Below are positions 29,341 to 40,149 of a stretch of DNA of 64,000 nucleotides, in pieces (the first letter of the stretch is position 1; each line of letters starts with the position of its first letter). A model generated the notes under the pieces. That model had not been told where the DNA came from. It made no database searches and saw only the letters and a program-made list of their open reading frames with translations. Source of the stretch: Tritrichomonas musculus (lineage: Eukaryota > Parabasalia > Tritrichomonadida > Tritrichomonadidae). The DNA lies in contig JAPFFF010000013.1 in assembly GCA_039105265.1 (NCBI GenBank), forward strand, positions 1,736,001 to 1,800,000. The letters run 5' to 3'. The position numbers and the translations under genes are program-made.

Positions 29341-32279
29341 TTAATTATTTGTTCTATGACATTTTATTAATTTTGAATGGAAAATTTTATTAATTGAATA
29401 TGAAGAATTTGCTATTTTGCAGATATAGAAATATGTTCTCTTTTTGGTATTTTTATTTTTTTGAAAAAAAGTATTCGGTTTTTTGATAAATTTCATTCAA
29501 TATTTTCGAACAGAAATGTTTTAAATATGTTGATTCGATGGAAATGAAAGTTTATATTCTATATGAAATAAAAACAACATTTTTTTTTTTGTTAATGAAA
29601 AAAAAAAAAAAAATATGCCAATACTAAAATCTTACTAGAATTCCATCTTTATTTAATTGCATATTTTATGAATTTATTATTTGTTTTACCAAAAAATACA
29701 TTTATTTATTTTGATCATTTTAAATACATTACAATTCTTTTTTATATTCAAAGTTTCGCACATATATATCTATTTTGATATAATTCAAAGAACATTTTTG
29801 TCGTTATTGCCATTTTTAATCTGATAATTTTATTTTATAACAAAAAAAAATTTTTATTTGATATATTGTCGTATAATATATCATAAAACTAATTGTTTGA
29901 TAAATAAATTTAAATCATTATTTTATAATTTGAATAATCAGAAGATTTTCATTTAATCAGAAATTTTTAACTTTATATAATTATTATAGAAAAATTGAAG
30001 TTGTTTTGACGTTATTTTAATCATTTCAAATATTGAATTCAATTCAATTTAAAAAATTATCAAAATATATTCAAAAAATAAAAATATATTTTAATTAAAA
30101 TATATTATTTTAAATTGTTTTTGCAAAAAAATAAAGTAAAACTCAACGATAGAAAAAATGGTTGAAGAGGCTTTCAATTTTTGATATATGTGTAAAAAAA
30201 AATAAATGAAATTTCAAAAGAATCAGGAACTTTTTCAAAAAAGAGATTTTATTTTCAACCATTTTTTTTTTTTTTATAAATTTTTAATTGAAAAGTGTTT
30301 TTAATATTTTCTAATAAATTAACATAAATATATCATAAATTTGATTAAATTTGTTTTTCAAATCTATAGAAAGAAAAAAAATATTTTCGTATTAAAAGTG
30401 TATTTTCTTTTTAATTTTTTATTTAACATAAAAAAGAAATCCAAAATATAATGAACATCTAAATTCATCAATATCATAATATCTATCTTAAATTTGATAT
30501 AATAAACTAATGAGATAAAAATAAAATGATTGAATATTCATAAAAATATTCATGAAATTATTAATTTGGGGCATAAATATCAGTGATATAATAAAATATT
30601 TTAAGCAATCAATTTTCAATATTTTTTTATTTGTTAGATTTATTTAATTGATGAAAATAAAAAGCAATAAAATGATTATATTACTTTTTATTGTTATTGA
30701 TATTCCAATAAAGATTTTAAATAGGATATGGGTAATATAAATGTAAAATAAATCAAAATCTTAAAAAGAATTAAATTCAAAGAAATTCTATATAAAATTA
30801 CAATAGGATTAATTTCAAAAGATAAAATTGTATCTTCTTAAAAATTCTAAAGAAAAAAAATAATTAATTGTCAAAAAGTTTGATAAATAATAATAGTTGA
30901 TCTCTATTGATTTCGAAATTTTCTACTAACAAATACTTAAAATATTATATTTTTTAAATAAACTTGCCAAATAATTCTTTATTTATTATTTTAAATTTGT
31001 TTTCTTATTGGCAACGTTTTATATATTTTAATTTCTTATGAAATTTAATATTTTTATTATAATAATTTCATTTTTAAAAACTATTTTTTGGTTTTTTATA
31101 TTTTTATTCTTTGTGGATTTTGCAAAAAAAAGACATCATACCGATGTTGTATTTTGAATACAATCAAAATTCAAATTTTTATTATCTGAATATTTGTGTA
31201 ATCTCTATTGTAAATAATGTTTTAAATTGAGATTTTTTAACAAATTTCATTAAAACTTTCATTGTATAAAAGCATTTGAAGTATAATATTCTTGTTTTCC
31301 AAAATCTTTAAATGGTAAGAATTGCAAATTAGTTATAAGAGATGAAGAAATATTAATTGTGAAATTAAAAATTTTCTTATTATTGAAAAAAAGATTGTGT
31401 TTTTTTTTCAAAAAGTTGAAATTTTCAAATTATTATTAATTTTATAAGTTTCTTTATATCAAGAAGCATATTAATTTTATAAGTTTCTTGATTTTAAACT
31501 ATGATTTTATGCTAATAATCGCAAATATAATTTTGATTACTATTCCATAAAATGTTATATGATGATATATTCATAAAAAGTATTTTTTGATATAATTATA
31601 AAATCTTAAATTTTTTGAATTTATTTAGAATTTCGATTTTTATGTCAATTTATAGATATTGTTCAGAGTATATATATAGATATAAGCATAATGATTTGGC
31701 AATGTCAAAAGTCCCAAATTATTCATGTTTTTTTTTTTTTTGTTATATCATTTTATTTTTAAAATATGATAAATATTTCTGTAACAAAATTGATTTTAAA
31801 ATTATCATTGATGAGTATGATGTAAATAATATATTTTCATATTTATACATATTATTTGTGCTTTGGAGAAAATAGTTTAATATGCACATGACATTAATTG
31901 CTTGTTTACAGGATACACCTAAGCTAAACCATAATGAGATATGGTAATTAATATATTTCATTATAATGTAATATAAAGTAAAATATTGAATTATAAACAA
32001 TAACTATTCAATTTTCAATTAACAATAAATAATACATTGAATTCTTTAATATTAAATAGAAAAATAAAATGCTTTTATTGCTACCCTGGAATTATTTGTA
32101 AATTCAAAATATGGCTAATCATTTAAAGAAAATAATATATTTATATATATATAAATTATATTTCTTGGAAAATTCTATTTAATTTCAACAATATAAATAT
32201 CATTCCAAATTAACTAGTATTTGTTGTTATTTCTTTTTTAAATAAGAATATAAGTCGAAACTCAAATATAAAAATAATC
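29341..32279. other. Intergenic AT-rich DNA (2.9 kb)
   Basis: No convincing gene on either strand; open frames such as 31615-31875 have random AT-rich composition. One inverted repeat (30153-30267) is present. Confidence 0.55.
30153..30267. repeat. Inverted repeat, 14-bp arms, 87-nt spacer
   Basis: AAAAAATGGTTGAA at 30153-30166 pairs perfectly with TTCAACCATTTTTT at 30254-30267. It could be a tiny MITE; no target duplication is clear. Confidence 0.7.
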
Positions 32280-33683
32280 TTAATAAGCATTTTTCAGTGG
32301 CATTTGCTCAGATTTTAATGGTTGTAGAGATGTCCCATAGGTATATTTTGTAGCATAATTTAAATTATTATTAAAAACTTGAGGAGATTCAGATTTTTTT
32401 AAAGCATCATCATTTTGCTTTGAATTTTTCTTTTGTTTTTTGACTTTTATTTTTTTGAATAATCTCTTTTTCAAGTTATCTTTCTTCTTCTTTTCATTAG
32501 TATTTGAACTAGCGTCTGTTTTTATTTCATAATCTTTTTTTACAATATTTGCATTTTCATTTGTCATATTAATTAAAATTTCTTTTTCTTTTTTCTTTTC
32601 ATCTTCACTTTCAATGCTTTTTCTGATTTTTATAAAGTTAATGTCTTGTTGTGAATTTATTTCAGGGTTTCTTTGAACTAATTTGTTAATGATTTCATTG
32701 TATTCAAATTCATCGTCTTTTCCTAAGAAACGATCAATTTTTCTGAGAGATACAAATTTACGATCAATAGTTGGAACTAAAACAGGAGTATCTTTTAAAA
32801 ATGGATGATTTAAAGCTTCTTCAATTGTTATTCTTTTAGTTGTGTCAACAGTCATCAAACGAATAATTAAATTAGAGCATGAATCAGAAATTTTACTTGG
32901 AATTGAATATTCGCCATTTCTGATTTGTTGAAACAATTTTGCTTGCGTTCTTTTTGTCCAAGGAAGTTCGCCTGTCGTCAATTCATATAAAATAACGCCG
33001 CATGACCAAATATCGCTTTTTCTCGGATCATAAGGATGTCCACTAATACATTCTGGTGAAACATAACACGGTGATCCACATGGTGTTCCTGTTAGGCCAT
33101 TGTCCTCATTTCTGAGAAGTTTAGATAATCCAAAATCCGATATTTTAACTCTACCAAATTGGTCAATTAATATATTTTCTAATTTTAAATCTCGATGGCC
33201 TACATTTAGAGAATGTATATATTGGAGTCCAATTAATAATTGTTTAAAGAAAATAGCAGCATCTGTTTCTGTTAATGGACCTTTTTTATTTAATATTTGA
33301 TATAATTCGCCACATGGACAAAATTCTAAAAATATATAGTAAAATGTTGAATCTTTTTGTACATCAATTAATTGAACGACATTTGGATGATGCATTTGTT
33401 GGTAAATTCGAATTTCCTGATCAAGCCTTTTTGATAATTTCTTTTCTTTTATTTTTGTTCTAGGAATTATTTTACATGCTGCGTAACGTTTTGATCCTTT
33501 AGTAAAATTTTTCTTTATTTTTGCAAATATGCTTTCTTTCTTTTTTTTATCTTTCGAATTAGGATCTTTTGATTTCAGTTCAATTTCTTCTGCTAAACAA
33601 ACAATAGAAAAAGCGCCTTGACCTATTGTGCCTTTAATTTTGTAATTTCCAATGATTTTCCCTTTAAAACTCTCAGCATTCAT
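32280..33683 (-). CDS. Ser/Thr protein kinase, CAMK/SNF1-like
   Basis: The start is placed at ATG 33683, not the upstream in-frame ATG 33725. TCATTTT lies 8 nt before it, and kinase homology starts right after (GNYKIKGTIGQGAFS). In the 467-aa product the glycine loop is GQGAFS (21-26). A Lys-rich insert of about 30 residues then precedes the ATP-binding Lys in YAACKII (about 71). Next are HRDLKLEN, DFGLS, an activation loop TGTPCGSPCYVSPE, DIWSCGVILYELTTGELPW and the closing Arg region, so all catalytic residues are present and it should be active. Residues from about 300 are charged and low-complexity (KKRLFKKIKVKKQKKNSKQN) with no recognised regulatory domain. This is the typical trichomonad CAMKL layout. 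Substrates are unknown. Confidence 0.92.
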   Translation of the reverse strand: MNAESFKGKIIGNYKIKGTIGQGAFSIVCLAEEIELKSKDPNSKDKKKKESIFAKIKKNFTKGSKRYAACKIIPRTKIKEKKLSKRLDQEIRIYQQMHHPNVVQLIDVQKDSTFYYIFLEFCPCGELYQILNKKGPLTETDAAIFFKQLLIGLQYIHSLNVGHRDLKLENILIDQFGRVKISDFGLSKLLRNEDNGLTGTPCGSPCYVSPECISGHPYDPRKSDIWSCGVILYELTTGELPWTKRTQAKLFQQIRNGEYSIPSKISDSCSNLIIRLMTVDTTKRITIEEALNHPFLKDTPVLVPTIDRKFVSLRKIDRFLGKDDEFEYNEIINKLVQRNPEINSQQDINFIKIRKSIESEDEKKKEKEILINMTNENANIVKKDYEIKTDASSNTNEKKKKDNLKKRLFKKIKVKKQKKNSKQNDDALKKSESPQVFNNNLNYATKYTYGTSLQPLKSEQMPLKNAY

Positions 33684-33688
33684 CCCAA

Positions 33689-33693
33689 AATGA
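33689..33693 (-). promoter_or_regulatory. Initiator-like motif deciding the kinase start
   Basis: Minus-strand TCATT with its A at 33691, 8 nt before ATG 33683. It falls inside the longer open frame, implying the upstream ATG is not in the mRNA. Confidence 0.55.
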
Positions 33694-33726
33694 AAAATAT
33701 TAGAATAAAATTGTGATATCTCCATT

Positions 33727-34220
33727 CAATAATATAAACTCTTCTTAACAAATTTTTGAATAATTTTATATGAATCAATTTGTGATAATGGAATTTTTGA
33801 ATAAAAATTTCAAAAAACTATTGAAATAATTATAAATATCTATTCTCTCAATTTTTGGAAACATTTAAAAGAATTGAAAACTATGAAAAGAGAATTGTTC
33901 AATAGGTTTTGGGTCCTTAATAGAGAATGGTTTGATTAAAATTTACCATGCAAATATAGCCTCCTACAAGCTACAATAAAAAATGATTTTTAATGCTATT
34001 TTTATATTTCAAATTGTTTGATTTAGATTAGGTTTGTTATTTTCAGATTCAATAGATCGAAATATGAATCGCTTTCTGATACTAATAAATGAAGGATACA
34101 CTGATACTCGAGATCAATTTCAAAGATCGAGAATATGAAATCAGAAATTTCAATTAAACTTTTTGATAGATTTATGATCGTATTTTTTTGATTTTTACCT
34201 TAAGGTAAACATCAAAACAT
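33727..34220. other. Intergenic AT-rich DNA
   Basis: Nothing is recognised between the kinase gene and the small inverted-repeat element. Confidence 0.5.
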
Positions 34221-34468
34221 TTAAGGTACAAATCCAGTACGTTATTTTTTGTAAGTGAGAACGTTTATTATTTGAATAGATGGGGGTCTTTGAAAAAGTT
34301 TAAATTGACAAGGTGTGTTTTTGACATTTATTTTACTTTTTTCTTAATTCAATGACATGTTATGTAAAAAATAGTCAGATATTCGATTTTTTATATAACA
34401 TGTCGATTTTTTCTTATAAAGTGTCAAAAAAAATGGCGGTTACGTAACGTACTGGATTTGTACCTTAA
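34221..34468. mobile_element. 248-bp MITE with 24-bp TIRs ending in TTAA
   Basis: The terminal sequence TTAAGGTACAAATCCAGTAC plus four more bases at 34221-34244 is perfectly complementary to 34445-34468. The interior holds a second inverted repeat (34354-34372 with 34386-34404, 18 of 19 pairs, GACATGTTATGT end). TTAA at both ends suggests piggyBac-type TTAA targeting; TA targeting (Tc1/mariner) is equally compatible. No coding capacity. The perfect TIRs suggest youth. Confidence 0.85.
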
Positions 34469-34778
34469 TTATTTATTTTCAAATATTATAAAATCAGAAA
34501 AACTATTCAAAAAAAAAAAAAAAAAAAAATAAAAATAAAAATAAAAATAAAAAAAAAGATATTTGAGATTTCGATAAATATATCAAGTTTTTTCCCATAT
34601 CACATTTCATATCTGATATCAGATTATTCGATAATCTATATATCAGATTTTTAAACTAATAATCGAGTATCTGAAGTAAAAAATGATGTTTTTGATATTG
34701 ATTTGTGCAATAACATCTTTTTTAGATTAATAAAAACAAAAAAAGCTCCTAAAATAAATGGAAATGAAGTTTTTATTT

Positions 34779-35279
34779 CAAGAAATAATTATATGAACTC
34801 AACGATGGATGCCTGAATTGCAAATGCAATGTTAGTTGTTAACGTAACTATCTTAAATATATTTATTTATGTAAGCTTTTATGTAAGCTTAAATATATTT
34901 ATTTATTAACAAATTTCATCTTTTCAGGTTTATCCACAACTTCAAGACTTATCATCAGCCTCAAACAGATCTTTAACCTCAAGCTAATCTTCAATATCAG
35001 ACTAATCCTGAATAAACAAAGCAATGAAATGTAAATACAGACGATTTCCTCCCATAATTAAGAACACAATTCCCGAATAATGATATACGATAAAAAATAT
35101 ATTTATAAATTTTATTATAGAAACAATGACACTAAATAATATCCCGTGCAAAGCAAGGAGAATTTTAAAGAAAATATAAAATAGAATTACCTGAACTGTA
35201 AAAATATGGAAATGATGCTTTTAATTCAAAGATATTTTCATTAAACAAGAAATAATTATATGAACTCAACGATGGATAC
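34779..35279. repeat. 32-bp direct repeats about 470 bp apart
   Basis: Identical 32-bp sequence (starting CAAGAAATAATTATATGAAC) at 34779-34810 and 35248-35279, preceded in both by a weakly similar GGAAATGA stretch. The second copy ends 36 bp before the 3' end of the mariner remnant. Could be duplication debris of an insertion. Confidence 0.8.
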
Positions 35280-35315
35280 AATCTTTGTATCTAATATTAA
35301 TAATTGTATCAATCT

Positions 35316-36005
35316 TTAGATCAGAGATACAATCTTTTTCAAAATGTTCTCAATAAAGTACTCTGATGTAATTTTCATTTTTTCTGGCTTTACATCAATC
35401 AACTGCAATCCTTGCCCATTAATGAAAATAGTAACCATTGTTTTTTTGTAATTCAAAGACTTTTCCACAATTTCATCAACTTCTTCAAAGTCCATTACCC
35501 ACATTCGATTTACAGTATATGTATAACGGAACCATGACTCGTCTCCTGTTAGAATAAATTTGAATTTTTTCTTTCTTGCCTTTTTAAGTTCATTTAAAAT
35601 CATTTTGGATAAATGCACTCTTAACTCTTTTTGAATGTAATTTAATCGTTGCGGCGCCCATTTTAAATGAAGGCTTTATAAACCAAAAAAATGATGTAAA
35701 TGGTTTAAAACCGTTGAAATTGAACAATGTGCCTTCTTAGCTATCTTTCGAGCACTTATATGCGGATTTATTTTGAGTTGTTGGGAAATTATATAATCAA
35801 CATCATCATCAATTGGTCTTCCCTCGCTGGGAATGTTCGAGAGACTTTTTCTTCCACATTTAATTTCTTTGATCCAAAAATAAATGCTTGCAACACAGTA
35901 CGCATCATCACCATATGTATTTTGTATTTCATTGATAATATCTTTTGGCTGCATTTGTTTTTTTAATAAAAAAGAGATTGCGTATCTTTGTTCAATCTCA
36001 GTCAT
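35316..36005 (-). mobile_element. Broken mariner transposase (Tvmar-like), 3'-truncated
   Basis: Minus-strand reading from ATG 36005 gives the N-terminal HTH (EIEQRYAISFLLKKQMQPKD, ASIYFWIKEIKCGRKSL), a GRP-type linker (SEGRPIDDDVD) and a second HTH (SARKIAKKAHCSISTVLNHL). One TAA follows at about 35676. The same frame continues KWAPQRLNYIQKELRVHLSK (cf. mariner WVPHxL...Q...R) and FILTGDESWFRY, the first catalytic Asp. The frame ends at 35316 before the second and third Asp of the DDD triad. About 230 of a usual 340 codons remain, and flanking TIRs were not found. A plain DNA-transposon fossil with one stop and one 3' truncation. Confidence 0.9.
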
Positions 36006-37284
36006 TTTAAAAATTTTAAACGTGCGTTATGAAAAGTTGACAAAAATAAAACCCGAAAAGATTCTAAAAGATGTAATCCGAAAAAATAAATAGTATTAGA
36101 TGTAACTTAACAAAATGTATAACTTTTATTATTTAATTTCTTTTGTTAAAAAATATTCTAGATCATTTCCGATCTACCTATATATATTCATAACGATAAT
36201 AAAAATGATGTACACATTTCAAAAGGTAAAAAAGAAGCCAAAAACTTTGGTTTTGTTTTATAATATAAACAAACATAATTTTATAATATTCACAGAAGCT
36301 ATGAAACTATTTTCCCTTAAAATACCAATATAAAGCAAAAAGAAAGTGGAAACAATCTCAAATCAATAAAATAATTGAATTCATTGATGAAAATCTAAGA
36401 CTAAAGCTTAAAAATCATTTCAAAAAGGAATGGTTGAAGAAAGTTTTCCAGATATACAATTTGCAACTTTATCAAAACTTTTTATCTTATTTCATTAATT
36501 ATTTTGTGTTTCTTCATGATGTTAGGAATGTCCTTTGAACAAAACTGTTTGGGAAATGATGATAAGCGAGATTTAATATAAAGAAGAAATGATTTATGTA
36601 AACTAGAATTACCTTGAATAAAACAAATATCTCTTCAAAAACCAAGAAATATAAAATATTTAAAAACATTAAAGTTTTATAAATATTATATTAAATAAGA
36701 ATCTTGAATATTATTATTTAACTCTTGGCCAATCTAAAAAAAGCTTCAGTTTCCAAGTAGACCTTGTAAAGGGTACCCGATTTTCCTTTTTTCAATCGGG
36801 TCAAAAATTTTATGTATATTTTGACCAAGGGTCTCCAATTACCGCCTACCCAAAGCAGTTTTTGACTTGTAATTTTTAAATTCATTTATCTCAAAATGTG
36901 GAATAAAGGTTTATTAAAAAATTTACAAGTTTTATAATTATTAATAAAAATTTTTATTTCATTAGAATAATTCATCTGATAACTATGCCAACATCAAGCG
37001 CATGGAAAAAATAATCTTCTTTAAATATATGGGGACAAAAAACATCCAATTTTTTTTATACCAAATTATTGGTGCTGATAACTTTTTATATGCGTCTATA
37101 GAAAATCCTAAAATTTTCTATGAATAATAGGGAAATCGAAAATTTATTCAGTTATAAACAATATTTATATTATTGAATATTTTTGCTGAATGAAAAAAAG
37201 TTATTATATAATATTTTTTTCAAATATTATTTGTATAATGGGCGAAAAACAAAAATAAATAGAAAATTAAAATTGTGACAGTGT
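36006..37284. other. Intergenic; small structured patch and faint coding trace
   Basis: At 36303-36540 one plus-strand frame reads KIIEFIDENLRLKLKNHFKK and further helical sequence without an ATG; it is too weak to name. At 36775-36823 two small hairpins lie in tandem (ACCCGATT/AATCGGGT and GGTCAAAA/TTTTGACC). No gene is called. Confidence 0.4.
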
Positions 37285-38077
37285 ACTTAAGGACGTGGTA
37301 GGACCAAATATTATCTCATTTTTGTAGGTAAAATACCTCATTTAATATTTATTAGCGCAAAACTTTATCAATTAAATTGAATCAACATTTAAACATATAA
37401 TACTATTTTAATTTCAAAAATCATCTCAGAAGACAATTTGCTGTCATTCAATTTTTATGATATCGGACCTATTGAAGTATAAATTTTTGAATAAAAAAGT
37501 AAATGAATTTAAAAAAATACTCAATAGGAAATATTCATCAAATGATTAATTTTGATATATTAATAGTTCAATTGCTACATTTTTGAATTCATATACATCT
37601 ATTCATTTGAAAGTTATGAATTTGGCTAAAACCACTTTTTTATCGCCTTATTAAAATTGAATTTTAAAGTATGCAATAAATAATTTTATAGTAAACTTAC
37701 AAATATCCCAAAATTAAACTCTATTTAAGAAAAAAATATAACAAAACTTTTTCAGAAAAATGATAATCATTAAATTTTTTTTCAAATTATGTAATTATTG
37801 GTCAATAGGAAAAGTGAGCAAGCAGGTATATATTTAATAAAAACCATTGATTTTTTGATTAATAAAGTCGTTCTGATGTTCTATTCATTTTAATGTCATT
37901 TTTAATTTGGATGTTTTTCTTTCATATACATAGGAGATCTCATTTATTATTGATTTGTTTTAATAAATATCAAATTTATAATATAATAATTTATTTTAGA
38001 ATTACAAAAACAAATTATTTACGGAGATATTTACACAAAAAGTTCAAATTATATTTAGTCCTACCATGTCCTTAAGT
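37285..38077. mobile_element. 793-bp TIR element, ACTTAAGGAC ends
   Basis: ACTTAAGGACGTGGTAGGAC at the left (from 37285) pairs with the complement of the right end (to 38077), with two mismatches in about 26 bases. The interior is AT-rich and non-coding. As in the 248-bp element, the outermost bases include TTAAGG, so the two may share a transposase source. A non-autonomous MITE-like element is inferred. Confidence 0.7.
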
Positions 38078-38230
38078 TTGAAGGACGGGGGTGAGAACTT
38101 AGAGCGAATAGAGAGGATGTACTTATGATATGTTTTTCAATAAGTATTTGGCTGTAAGCTGAGGCCTGAGCTTGGTGGCGAAGAGTGTAGGCGGTGGTGA
38201 AGTATGAGACACCGCCTATACTTAACTACT
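38078..38230. other. GC-richer patch with strong hairpins, possible ncRNA
   Basis: Base composition jumps well above the flanks. TAGGCGGTG (38188-38196) pairs with CACCGCCTA (38210-38218) around a 13-nt loop, and AAGCT..AGCTT pairs just upstream (about 38157-38173). No open frame explains it and it matches no tRNA, 5S, SRP or snRNA I know. It lies directly against the right end of the 793-bp element and could be part of a larger mobile element. Confidence 0.4.
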
Positions 38231-39239
38231 AAAGAATTGAAAAAGTGAAAATTTTTTCAAATGGAAAACGATTAGAGTCGAAACTTTTTGATAGGCAATC
38301 AAAAACGTTTACGATATAACAAATATCGTACAAACATAGTGAAAAAAGGTTGCTTTTTAATCACAAATTATCAGCTATTTCAATGGAAGCATGGGAAATT
38401 TGTTATAAATTTTTCACTTTTTTTCAACTCTCTAAAACGGCTAGTTATTCGACAGCTAGCAATTATTCGTTGAGCTGAGCTGCTAATTGATGAGCTTAGC
38501 AATTGCATATAAATTACAATTGTTTTCAATTACTTAAAGGGCCATTGAATTACATGCTTAAAATTGAAAATAACTGATAAAAGCACCAAAGCATTTATCA
38601 ATTTGTCATCTGTAGTTCGCTATCTGTAGTTTGTTATCTTTAATTCGCATATATTATCTTTTTATTTTGATATCTGATGTCCATTGAAATTTGAGAGAGA
38701 ATTGTAACATAGGTTATCATCGAATTTAAAGATTGATAATAATAACAGGCTATAAATAGGAGTAATATAATAATATAAAGATTAATATATGAAGCTGAAT
38801 TAAAGGTTTTTAATTAATAAGTTCTTATTGATATATTCGTAAAATCGATTACTTTTTTGACATTTTTATTGAAAAAACAATGATCTATTCAAATCTTTGT
38901 CCTAAAAAATCACCTTCCAAATGAGTTCAAAACTTCTAATCAATATATATTACATTTTAGAAATACAGATTGGATATAAAAATGCAGATCAAATATTTCA
39001 AAGTCTTGAGATATATTAGGGGAAAATCTTTAATATAATATTTTTTATAACAATTATATATTAACTAATATTTCAAAAATTAATTATATCATATTCATAT
39101 CGAGAAAAATTCAAAATATTTTATATTTGAATATCAATTTAAAATAAATGGACATATTTAAATACATGGACAAATATAAATTCAATACCGTAGATCATAC
39201 TATTTTGATATATATATTTTTAATTTTTTTAAATTCTAG
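38231..39239. other. Intergenic AT-rich DNA
   Basis: Simple sequence with degenerate GTAGTTCGCTATCTGTAGTT repeats near 38610-38640. No gene. Confidence 0.5.
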
Positions 39240-39770
39240 AGCTAGGTTTTGGTGATAGAGATATCCGTGCAATGGAGAGGAATGAAACTTGGAACTACAT
39301 AAAATACCGAAATCACCAAATTTATTTTATAGAAGTCTATACACCGAATCTACATTTTGGCAGTCCACAATAAAAGAACTCATGAATGTCTTTAATGGCA
39401 GTCCACAACAGAAGCCAAATATCGTGAAAATTAATCGCTCAACAACAAGATCATAATTATTGAAGAGCTATTAACGCAGGTTTTCAGATGCACAATGATC
39501 CCGGAAGGCACCCTAACATTCCAATTGATGATGATCATTGAAAGAGATATTCTAGGAAATCCAGTAGTACATGTAAAGTTCCTTAAGCTTGTCCAACGAA
39601 ATTATAAATAGGCTGGATGCAATATCTTGGTCAAAGATACTCAGATAAAATTTTAAAAGGCAAAGTCTTATCCTCAAGACAATTTACGAATGTCCATCCC
39701 AAGTGAATTCCTGATTGCTCAATTTATTAATATGAAAGAAATAGTGGAAGATTGCTGTAGCATTGAAATG
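39240..39770 (+). pseudogene. Decayed coding DNA, family unknown (transposon-like?)
   Basis: A GC-richer block in which plus-strand stretches read as protein, for example GFGDRDIRAMERNETWNYIK, INAGFQMHNDPGRHPNI and QYLGQRYSDKILKGKV, broken in several places. A recurring phrase GGCAGTCCACAA occurs twice. I cannot name a family; a transposase relic is plausible but unproven. Confidence 0.4.
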
Positions 39771-39908
39771 AAAAGCGGTATTAATATTGTTCTATTTATA
39801 TCAATCATTTCCATTTTTATTCTTGATAATACTACTTATATAATAAGATAAACATAAATTAATTTCATTTTTTTTATATTATTATAAAATACAATTAAAC
39901 CAAAATCA

Positions 39909-39972
39909 AAAACGATAAGACACACAAAGGTGAAATTTAATTCAATTTTGACCAGAGGTGTCTTATCGTTTT
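39909..39972. repeat. Inverted repeat, 15-bp arms, 34-nt loop
   Basis: AAAACGATAAGACAC at 39909-39923 is perfectly complementary to GTGTCTTATCGTTTT at 39958-39972. It lies 178 bp upstream of the golgin ATG and has the same geometry as the inverted repeat at 16766-16832. Confidence 0.9.
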
Positions 39973-40149
39973 AGATTCAAGTGTTTTTAGATATTTTTAT
40001 TTAAAAATGAAAAATATACAATATTTAATATACAATTTAATTGTTAATTATATTTATCCAATTAGCATAAAATAAAACATACTTTTTGATCATATAAACA
40101 TATTTTTTATTTTAAAGAAAAAACGTTATAAATTGAGAAAAAAGAATTA

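Noticed and set aside
31615-32000. Two opposing frames at 31.6-32.0 kb
   Set aside because: AT-rich random composition and no recognisable motif.
35316-36005. Active mariner
   Set aside because: The transposase has an in-frame stop and lacks the part carrying the second and third catalytic Asp, and no terminal repeats were found.
36303-36540. Helical peptide trace downstream of the mariner remnant
   Set aside because: About 75 codons without ATG, no family resemblance and Lys/Leu/Phe-rich composition; not distinguishable from chance.
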